Shown here piece by piece: positions 6,301 to 11,863 of a stretch of 11,863 bases of DNA (positions within the stretch are counted from its first letter, which is position 1; each line of letters begins with the position of its first letter). Below the pieces are notes generated by a model. It had not been told where the DNA came from. It worked only from the letters and a program-made list of their open reading frames with translations, and did no database searches. Origin of the DNA: Nitrosotalea sp. (GTDB lineage: Archaea; Thermoproteota; Nitrososphaeria; Nitrososphaerales; Nitrosopumilaceae); the NCBI GenBank assembly GCA_031296345.1, contig JARLFW010000093.1:1-11863 (forward strand), in the 5' to 3' direction. The position numbers and the translations under genes were made by a program.

Positions 6301-6737
6301 CAGGAAAGCCATTTGCAGTAGATGTTTTCATTGGAGTTGTATATTATCAAAAACTTCACCACATGGTTGCAGACAAAATTCATGCAAGAGCAAGAGGTCA
6401 AGTGCAAATGTTAACAAAACAACCAACCGAAGGACGTGCAAGAGGTGGTGGTCTAAGATTTGGTGAAATGGAACGAGACTGTCTTATTGCATATGGTGCA
6501 TCTATGATGTTAAAAGATAGATTGCTTGATGAATCAGATAAAGCGGATATCTATATTTGTGAAAGATGTGGATTGGTTTCATATTATGATATCAAACAAA
6601 GAAGATTCGTATGTAGAGTCTGTGGAGATAAAGGAAAAGTTACCTCGATCTCTGTTGCTTATGCGTTTAAACTACTCCTACAAGAAATGATGAGTCTAGA
6701 TATAGCACCACGACTTTTGATAAATGAGAGAGTATAA
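3390..6737 (+). CDS. rpoB: DNA-directed RNA polymerase subunit B (undivided, B''+B')
   Basis: Second-largest subunit of RNA polymerase, forming one side of the catalytic cleft and the wall. The 1115-residue protein is undivided, unlike the split B''/B' of many methanogens. Visible landmarks in order: GYFIINGSER (150-159) in the N-terminal protrusion/lobe region, GNWGRGRVG (401-409) and the following fork region, CPSETPEG (454-461), GYNIEDA (724-730) in the hybrid-binding core, EIGDKFASRHGQKG (869-882) with the conserved lysines of the active centre, GGGLRFGEMERD (1019-1030), and a zinc site C1057-x2-C1060 with C1075-x2-C1078 in the clamp-associated C-terminus. All are intact. It overlaps rpoH and rpoA by one base each, which suggests coupled synthesis of the core subunits. 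Confidence 0.99.
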   Translation: MVNISNKRWPIVQDILKREGIARQHLNSYDEFLERGLQSIIDEVGHIEIESAEYPYKIQLGKVKLQQPRMMELDGSITHIAPMEARLRNVTYASPIMLEASVVEDGKILESRYIHIGDMPVMVRSNACILHNLSEQKLVEHGEDPNDPGGYFIINGSERVIVGLEDLSYNKIIVDKETVGGNTVFKAKVYSSIVGYRAKLELIMKNDGLIVAKIPGSPVDIPVVTLMRALGLESDREIAASVSLVDNIQDELEGSFEKSGDVPTAKDAIVYISKRIAPGMLEEFQIKRAETLLDWGLLPHLGKHPDNRKEKALFLGEATCKLIELKLGWISPDDKDHYGNKVIKFAGQMLADLFRTAFRNLVRDMKYQLERSGQKRGINAVAAAVRPGIVTDKMNNAIATGNWGRGRVGVTQLLDRTNYLSTISHLRRIQSPLSRSQPNFEARDLHATHFGRICPSETPEGSNCGLVKNLALSAIISVNVPSEDIIEKLYDLGVTYVSDAKDELKKEGTRVFVDGRLIGYFKDGQKLVDSLRDLRRNFKIHPHVGIFLYQSSFEGSTKRLYVNCNAGRVLRPLIVIKDNKILLTQELIDKVSKKFLSWTDLLHMGIIELVDANEEENSYIAIDETDIKKHTHMEVFPSAILGAGASIIPYPEHNQSPRNTYESAMAKQSLGFSTPLMNASTYVRQHLMLYPQTPIVNTKAMGLLGLEDRPAGQNCVVAVLPFDGYNIEDAIVLSKSSIDRGLGRTFFYRIYEAEAKQYPGGMRDNFEIPTAEGNIRGFRGDKAYRLLEEDGVIATESTVQGGDILIGKTSPPRFMEEYREFEVKGPYRRDTSIGVRPSENGVVDTVVMTQSHDGGRMYKIRVRDLRIPEIGDKFASRHGQKGVVGLLVNHEDLPYTADGVVPDVMINPHAFPSRMTVGMFLESVTGKAAALRGSKMDGSAFVGEKLEDVKGVLEQNGFKYSGKEVMYDGRTGKPFAVDVFIGVVYYQKLHHMVADKIHARARGQVQMLTKQPTEGRARGGGLRFGEMERDCLIAYGASMMLKDRLLDESDKADIYICERCGLVSYYDIKQRRFVCRVCGDKGKVTSISVAYAFKLLLQEMMSLDIAPRLLINERV

Positions 6738-9700
6738 TGGCACTTGAGACAATAAAAGTAATTGACGGAATAAAATTCTCTGTATGGTCTCCAACAGAGA
6801 TTAGGAAATATTCTGTTGCAGAAATTACTGCACCTGAAACCTATGATGAAGATGGAATGTCAGTTCAGGGAGGGTTAATGGATGGAAGACTTGGTACACT
6901 TGAACCAGGACAGAAATGTCTTACTTGTGGTAATACAGCTGCAAGATGTCCAGGTCACTTTGGTCACATTGAACTTGCAGAACCTGTTTTACACATTGCA
7001 TTCATCGACAACATCTACAAACTTTTAATCACAACATGTAGATCATGTGCTAGACTAAAACTTCCTCAAGAAGAATTAGAAGAATATCATCAAATTATGA
7101 AAAAGGAAGCAGCTTATACTGTGATCTCAATTAAACATATTCCAACTGAAATAATTGAAAGAGCCAAGAAAGAAAAGACATGTCCTCATTGTGGTAAATC
7201 ACAGTATGAAATGATATTTACAAAACCAACCATCTTCATAGAAAGAACTGAGCTTGGTGAAAACAGATTACTTCCAATTACAATCAGAGAAAGATTCTCT
7301 CACATGATTGATGAAGATCTCAAATTATTGGGATATGATCCTACAACTGCAAGACCAGAGTGGTTTATTTTACAGGTTCTGCCAGTTCCTCCAGTTACAG
7401 TAAGACCATCAATAATTCTAGAGACAGGAATTAGATCTGAAGATGATTTAACTCACAAACTCGTAGATATCATTAGAGTTAATCAAAGACTCAAAGAGAG
7501 TAAAGAAGCTGGAACCCCCCCACTTATCGTACAAGACTTGGTTGATCTTTTACAATATCACGTTACAACTTACTTTGATAATGAAGTATCAGGAATTCCA
7601 CAAGCTCATCACAGATCAGGAAGACCTCTTAAAACTCTCACTCAAAGATTAAAAGGAAAAGAAGGAAGATTCAGAGGTTCATTATCTGGAAAAAGAGTTG
7701 ACTTTTCAAGTAGAACTGTTATCTCACCTGATCCGAACTTGGAAATCTCTGAAGTAGGAGTACCAGAAGCAGTCGCAACTAAACTAACAATTCCAGAAGT
7801 TGTTACTGAATGGAACATTGAAAGACTGAAAAAACTTGTCATAAACGGACCAAGCAAGTTCCCAGGAGCTAATTATATTGTAAGACCTGATGGAGTAAAA
7901 ATTAGACTTGATTTCGTTGAAGATAGAGAAACCATTGCAAATAATATTGAGATTGGATATCTTGTAGAAAGACACCTATCTGATGGTGATATTGTAATGT
8001 TTAACAGACAACCGTCATTGCACCAAATGTCAATTATGGGTCATTATGTTAGAGTATTACCTGGTAAGACCTTTAGACTACATCCATCAGTATGTCCTCC
8101 TTACAACGCCGACTTTGATGGAGATGAGATGAATCTTCACGTACCTCAGAGTGAAGAAGCAAGAGCAGAAGCTATACTCTTAATGCGTGTACAAGACCAA
8201 TTGATTTCTCCAAGATATGGAGGTCCTATAATTGGAGCATTACGTGACTTCATTACTGGAGCATATTTGCTTACAAAGGATGATACTACATTAACACCAC
8301 AAGAATTTGCAAATCTTGCAATGTTGGGTGGTTACACTGGAACATTCCCAGATCCAGCAGTTAAAGCAAAAGGCGGTTCACTTTATAGCGGTAAACAACT
8401 CTTCTCGCTTTTCTTACCAAAGGACTTCAATTATGTTATAACTTCAAAATGGTCTAAAGGAACAAAGGGCCACGTAAAAGATGTTGTAATTAAAAATGGT
8501 CAACTGGTAAGTGGTGTAATTGACAAAGCATCAATTGGTGCAGAAGAACCTGATAGTGTTCTACATAGAATTACAAAAGATTATGGATATGAGGAGGCAA
8601 AGAATTTCCTTAATTCTATCTTGATTGTACTAAAACAATTCATCACTGCATATGGATTCAGTTATGGTTATGCTGATCTTGAACTTGCAACAAAGACAAA
8701 AGATGGAATTCTTGAAAATATTCAAGAGTCATATGACAAAGTATATGATCTCATATCTCAAGCAAAGAAAGGTACTCTACAACTCAGCAGAGGTCTTTCC
8801 GCCGATGAAGCATTAGAGGCTCAAATCGTAAATGAGCTTTCAAAAGCAAGAGATAAAGCTGGAAACTCGGCAGACAAATCTTTTGATGAAACAAATGCAG
8901 GAAGAATTATGGCAACAACAGGTGCTAGAGGTTCTTCATTAAACATTGGTCAGATGGCAGGTGCATTAGGTCAACAATCCATAAGAGGTAGAAGAATTCT
9001 CAAAGGTTACAGTAATAGAGCATTACCCCACTTCAAAGAAAATGATGCTAATCCGGATGGTAAAGGATTTGTAAAATCCAATTATAGAGAAGGATTGTCT
9101 ACTTTGGAATTCTTCTTCCATGCTATGGGAGGAAGAGAAGGTCTTGTCGATACTGCAGTTAGAACACAGCAAAGTGGTTACATGCAAAGAAGACTCATCA
9201 ATGCACTTGAACATCTTAAACTAGAATATGATGGAACTGTACGAGATCCTCATGGTCACATAATACAATTCCTTTATGGTGAAGATGGAATAGATGTAGC
9301 AAAAAGTGATCATGGTGAGGCATTTAGAATTGCTAGATTGATAGAATCTGAAAGCATCATTGATTCAGGAAAGAAATCTACCAAGGAAGAAATTACAGAT
9401 CTAGTGAAAAAATATGCAAAGACATTCAATCCACGTCTATCAAAAACTGTACTTGAAGCTTTACTAGAATCAAAACTTAGTAGAGATGGCGTTGATAAAG
9501 TCTGTAAAAAAGCATTAGAACTTTATGATAATGCAAAAGTTGAACCTGGTCAAGCAGTTGGTGTAGTGACAGCCCAATCAATAGGTGAACCAGGTACTCA
9601 GATGACACTTAGAACATTCCACTTTGCTGGTATCAGAGAAAGAAACGTAACTCTTGGATTGCCAAGATTAATTGAACTTGTAGATGCAAGAAAGAAACCA

Positions 9701-10531
9701 GTAACACCAACAATGGATATCTACTTGGAAGAAAATTACAAAAAATCAAAAGAAAAAGCAATCAAAGTAGCTAGAGAAATCTTACACACCAAAATTAGTG
9801 CATTGATCTCTAGTACTGAAACTGATTATTCTACAAAGATTAAACTCAATCTTAATCAAGATAAGCTAAGAGAAAGAGCATGTACAATTGAGAATGTGGT
9901 AGATGCATTACAATCTTCCAAGAAAAAATTCGAAATTGAACCAAGTGGAAATTCTATTACCTTGACTCTACCAGAAGAATCTGATACTCAGACTGTTCTT
10001 GCAATGAGAAACAAAATACTTTCAACTACTGTTAAAGGTGTTACTGATGTAGAACGAGTAACAATCGTACAACAAGGAGAAGAATGGGTTATACAAACTT
10101 CTGGCTCAAACATAGCAAAGGTATGGGAAATAGATGGCATTGATAAGAAAAATATCAGAACTAACAATATCTTTGAAATAGCAGGTAGCTTGGGTATAGA
10201 GGCTGCACGAAATTCATTGATAAATGAATTAAATTCCACGCTATCTGATCAAGGTCTAGAAGTTGATGTGAGATATCTTATGCTAGTGTCTGATTTGATG
10301 TGTTCTAGAGGATATCTGCAACAAATTGGAAGACACGGAATTGCTGGAACAAAGACAAGTGTACTTGCAAGAGCTGCATTTGAAATTACCGTTCCAACAA
10401 TTGCAGAAGCTGCACTAGCAGGAGAAGTTGAAGAACTCAAAGGAGTAACAGAAAATGTTATAGTTGGTGCAAATATTCCAATAGGTACAGGAACAGTTGA
10501 TCTATACATGAGAGTGGTTCAAGATGGTTAA
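6737..10531 (+). CDS. rpoA: DNA-directed RNA polymerase subunit A, fused A'+A''
   Basis: Largest, catalytic RNA polymerase subunit in one 1264-residue chain. Most archaea split it into A' (about 880 residues) and A'' (about 390); the undivided form is a known trait of Thaumarchaeota and close relatives, as in eukaryotes and bacteria. Landmarks: clamp zinc site C61-x2-C64-x6-C71-x2-H74; second metal site C101-x2-C104 with C149-x2-C152; catalytic NADFDGD (457-463), with D459, D461 and D463 holding magnesium; bridge helix HAMGGREGLVDTAV (795-808); trigger-loop region AQSIGEPGTQM (946-956). The usual split point lies between these last two and is crossed without a stop. The C-terminal IGRHGIAG and ENVIVG blocks are typical of A''. 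It overlaps rpoB by one base and rpl30e by eight. Confidence 0.99.
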   Translation: MALETIKVIDGIKFSVWSPTEIRKYSVAEITAPETYDEDGMSVQGGLMDGRLGTLEPGQKCLTCGNTAARCPGHFGHIELAEPVLHIAFIDNIYKLLITTCRSCARLKLPQEELEEYHQIMKKEAAYTVISIKHIPTEIIERAKKEKTCPHCGKSQYEMIFTKPTIFIERTELGENRLLPITIRERFSHMIDEDLKLLGYDPTTARPEWFILQVLPVPPVTVRPSIILETGIRSEDDLTHKLVDIIRVNQRLKESKEAGTPPLIVQDLVDLLQYHVTTYFDNEVSGIPQAHHRSGRPLKTLTQRLKGKEGRFRGSLSGKRVDFSSRTVISPDPNLEISEVGVPEAVATKLTIPEVVTEWNIERLKKLVINGPSKFPGANYIVRPDGVKIRLDFVEDRETIANNIEIGYLVERHLSDGDIVMFNRQPSLHQMSIMGHYVRVLPGKTFRLHPSVCPPYNADFDGDEMNLHVPQSEEARAEAILLMRVQDQLISPRYGGPIIGALRDFITGAYLLTKDDTTLTPQEFANLAMLGGYTGTFPDPAVKAKGGSLYSGKQLFSLFLPKDFNYVITSKWSKGTKGHVKDVVIKNGQLVSGVIDKASIGAEEPDSVLHRITKDYGYEEAKNFLNSILIVLKQFITAYGFSYGYADLELATKTKDGILENIQESYDKVYDLISQAKKGTLQLSRGLSADEALEAQIVNELSKARDKAGNSADKSFDETNAGRIMATTGARGSSLNIGQMAGALGQQSIRGRRILKGYSNRALPHFKENDANPDGKGFVKSNYREGLSTLEFFFHAMGGREGLVDTAVRTQQSGYMQRRLINALEHLKLEYDGTVRDPHGHIIQFLYGEDGIDVAKSDHGEAFRIARLIESESIIDSGKKSTKEEITDLVKKYAKTFNPRLSKTVLEALLESKLSRDGVDKVCKKALELYDNAKVEPGQAVGVVTAQSIGEPGTQMTLRTFHFAGIRERNVTLGLPRLIELVDARKKPVTPTMDIYLEENYKKSKEKAIKVAREILHTKISALISSTETDYSTKIKLNLNQDKLRERACTIENVVDALQSSKKKFEIEPSGNSITLTLPEESDTQTVLAMRNKILSTTVKGVTDVERVTIVQQGEEWVIQTSGSNIAKVWEIDGIDKKNIRTNNIFEIAGSLGIEAARNSLINELNSTLSDQGLEVDVRYLMLVSDLMCSRGYLQQIGRHGIAGTKTSVLARAAFEITVPTIAEAALAGEVEELKGVTENVIVGANIPIGTGTVDLYMRVVQDG

Positions 10532-10841
10532 ACTATTAGAAAAAGTAATCAAAGATGCAATTGAGGATGACAAATGCTCTTTTGGTACTAAAGAAGCAAT
10601 TAGCACAATTAAAAATTCAAAGCTTGTTGTTTTATCGCATTCAGTTTCAGAAGAAATACTTGAAAAAATACAAGAGGCAGCTAAAAATGCAAAGGTTCCA
10701 ACTTTAAACTATAATGGATCTTCCGTTGAACTTGGAAGACTATGTGGAGCACAGTTCCGAATTTCTGCACTATCGCTTAAGACTTTGAGCGATACTAATC
10801 TAAAAGCAATTACAAAAGAACTTGAAATAGAGAAGAAATAA
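10524..10841 (+). CDS. rpl30e: Ribosomal protein eL30 (L30e)
   Basis: Large-subunit ribosomal protein of the L7Ae/L30e RNA-binding family. The 105 residues show the family pattern: FGTKEAISTIKNSKLVVLS near the N-terminus, where the kink-turn-binding helix lies, and GSSVELGRLCG (about 65-75) near the C-terminus. The position right behind the RNA polymerase genes is conserved in archaea. The start codon lies inside the end of rpoA (eight-base overlap), so it is probably translated by coupling. L7Ae-family members can also bind kink-turns in other RNAs, but position and length favour L30e. Confidence 0.93.
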   Translation: MVKLLEKVIKDAIEDDKCSFGTKEAISTIKNSKLVVLSHSVSEEILEKIQEAAKNAKVPTLNYNGSSVELGRLCGAQFRISALSLKTLSDTNLKAITKELEIEKK

Positions 10842-10874
10842 TCCAATGTCATTTTCCTCACATGTTTTCTATCA

Positions 10875-10884
10875 ATATTTAAAT
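10875..10884 (+). promoter_or_regulatory. Probable internal promoter before nusA (TATA box)
   Basis: ATATTTAAAT lies in the only real gap of the operon, after a T-rich stretch (10847-10872) that could end some upstream transcripts. Transcription would begin near 10905-10907, giving a leader of about 10 nt to the ATG at 10916. The upstream ATG at 10883 falls inside the box, so it could not be made from this promoter. Promoter activity is inferred. Confidence 0.45.
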
Positions 10885-10915
10885 GTCCCACAAAGAGATC
10901 GAGTTTAAAAAAGGC

Positions 10916-11374
10916 ATGACGGAAACAATCAAACTAACAACAGATCAAATAAAACTAATGTCACTTTTTCAGAATGTGACTGGAGCTACTGCAAGAGATT
11001 GTATTGAAGATGAAAAGCAAGACCGAGTCATATTTGTAGTAAATCAAGGTAAAATGGGGTTAGCTATTGGTAAAGGTGGTTCTACGATAAAGAATTTACA
11101 GAATGTAGTAAAAAGAAATGTTGAACTTGTAGAGTATTCTGAAGATCCAGCTGAATTTCTTAAGAATATGCTAAATCCAAAGTTAGTTTCTGAAGTAAAA
11201 ATAAACAAAAGATTGGATGGTTCACTTCAAGCAATCATTCTAGTTGATGCAAAGAAGAAAGGAATTGTAGTTGGTAGAGAAGGTCGCAATGCCGAAAAAG
11301 CAAGACTATTAGCCAAGAGATACTTTCAAATTTCCAGTGTGCTTATTCAAAGTCCGGAGAAAATAATGGAGTAG
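10916..11374 (+). CDS. nusA: Archaeal NusA-like transcription factor (two KH domains)
   Basis: RNA-binding protein corresponding to the two KH domains of bacterial NusA, without its N-terminal polymerase-binding or S1 domains, as is normal in archaea. It is thought to act in transcription elongation or termination, or in rRNA synthesis; its archaeal role is not settled. KH1 carries the GKGG loop inside [12 protein letters not shown], and KH2 carries GREG inside [15 protein letters not shown] chose the ATG at 10916 (152 residues, [12 protein letters not shown]) because archaeal relatives begin just before the KLTT block and a TATA box covers the alternative in-frame ATG at 10883, which would add 11 residues (163 total). 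Neither start has a good Shine-Dalgarno site. It lies five bases before rps12. Confidence 0.93.
   Translation: MTETIKLTTDQIKLMSLFQNVTGATARDCIEDEKQDRVIFVVNQGKMGLAIGKGGSTIKNLQNVVKRNVELVEYSEDPAEFLKNMLNPKLVSEVKINKRLDGSLQAIILVDAKKKGIVVGREGRNAEKARLLAKRYFQISSVLIQSPEKIME
11368..11371 (+). promoter_or_regulatory. Shine-Dalgarno site of rps12
   Basis: GGAG eight bases before the ATG at 11380, lying within the last codons of nusA. It favours ATG 11380 over the out-of-frame ATG at 11375. Confidence 0.6.
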
Positions 11375-11379
11375 ATGGT

Positions 11380-11817
11380 ATGGCAAAATCACCACTAGGT
11401 CTATTTGCAGGAAGAGTTCTAAAGGATAAAAGAAAACGCCAAAAATGGTCTATAGGTACTTACAAGAGAAGAGAATTAGGTCTTGATAAGAAGGCCAGTC
11501 CACTTGGTGGTGCACCACAAGCTCGTGGTATAGTTTTAGAAAAAGTCGGAATAGAAGCAAAGCAGCCAAACTCTGCAGTAAGAAAATGTGTTAGAGTTCA
11601 ACTCATAAAGAATGGTAAAACAGTTACTGCTTTCCTTCCTAGAGACGGCGCACTTAATTTTGTTGATGAACACGACGAAGTACATGTAGAAGGAATGGGT
11701 GCATCCATGGGAGGAGCACTTGGTGATATTCCGGGTGTACGATGGAAAGTCTTCAAGGTAAATGGAACTTCACTTAAAGAACTTGTTTACGGAAAGAAAG
11801 AGAAACCTAGGAGATAG
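11380..11817 (+). CDS. rps12: Ribosomal protein uS12
   Basis: Small-subunit protein at the decoding centre of the ribosome, needed for accurate tRNA selection. The 145 residues match archaeal S12 in length and sequence. N-terminal [11 protein letters not shown] leads to [13 protein letters not shown] (45-57), then the decoding loop KQPNSAVRK (61-69), whose proline is hydroxylated in some eukaryotes. The C-terminal half contains [13 protein letters not shown] and [15 protein letters not shown], and ends in a basic tail. It follows nusA by five bases and precedes rps7 by three, the usual archaeal order. No anomaly. Confidence 0.98.
   Translation: MAKSPLGLFAGRVLKDKRKRQKWSIGTYKRRELGLDKKASPLGGAPQARGIVLEKVGIEAKQPNSAVRKCVRVQLIKNGKTVTAFLPRDGALNFVDEHDEVHVEGMGASMGGALGDIPGVRWKVFKVNGTSLKELVYGKKEKPRR
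11809..11815 (+). promoter_or_regulatory. Shine-Dalgarno site of rps7
   Basis: AGGAGAT overlaps the last codons and the stop of rps12, seven bases (counted from GGAG) before the ATG at 11821. It supports that start for the partial gene at the window edge. Confidence 0.65.
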
Positions 11818-11820
11818 AAA

Positions 11821-11863
11821 ATGGCAGAAACACAGAATCTTTTACTTTTTAGAAAATGGGATA
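11821..11863 (+). CDS. rps7: Ribosomal protein uS7 (5' end only)
   Basis: Only 14 codons are inside the window: MAETQNLLLFRKWD. The LFxKWD pattern near the N-terminus fits archaeal S7, which commonly reads LFGKW there, and rps7 follows rps12 in archaea and bacteria. S7 binds the 3' major domain of 16S rRNA and nucleates assembly of the small-subunit head. The call rests largely on gene order and a strong Shine-Dalgarno site, since the rest of the gene is outside. Confidence 0.82.
   Translation, partial: MAETQNLLLFRKWD

Noticed and set aside
6737..10531. Frameshift or artificial fusion of rpoA1 and rpoA2
   Set aside because: The frame is continuous with even composition, and fusion is the normal state in this lineage.

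Overview
The window reads as a piece of an ammonia-oxidising-type archaeon (Thaumarchaeota/Nitrososphaerota), most likely an AT-rich Nitrosopumilus/Nitrosarchaeum-like lineage. Three things point there: an RNA polymerase largest subunit that is one unsplit polypeptide (A' and A'' are separate genes in most other archaea), secreted proteins ending in the thaumarchaeal PEFG-CTERM sorting signal, and the archaeal gene order rpoH-rpoB-rpoA-rpl30e-nusA-rps12-rps7. The genus is inference from base composition only.

Left part (1-2967, minus strand): three tandem paralogous genes for exported, C-terminally anchored surface proteins. Each has a signal peptide, one or two beta-rich modules, the PEFG motif, a hydrophobic helix and a short basic tail. 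The first gene lacks its last few codons at the window edge and is continuous otherwise. The ends of these genes (promoter, leader and signal peptide at one end; anchor and terminator at the other) are nearly identical in DNA, while the middles have diverged. A gap of about 550 bases between the first two genes has no convincing gene; it holds a promoter, a terminator, a small inverted repeat and a short stretch resembling a decayed PEFG tail.

Middle (2968-3138): a divergent promoter region, with one TATA box firing left into the third surface protein and one firing right into rpoH.

Right part (3139-11863, plus strand): the core transcription/translation operon. RpoH, RpoB and RpoA overlap by single bases (TAATG), and RpoA overlaps ribosomal protein L30e by eight bases. 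After a 74-base gap with a probable internal promoter comes the archaeal two-KH-domain NusA, then uS12, and the first 14 codons of uS7. The polymerase genes are complete, with metal-binding and catalytic motifs intact. The operon makes three RNA polymerase subunits together with a KH-domain transcription factor and small- and large-subunit ribosomal proteins.

The ordinary part is the rpo-ribosomal operon. The part worth attention is the PEFG array, whose shared ends and variable middles look like a surface-protein cassette kept uniform at its ends by recombination.
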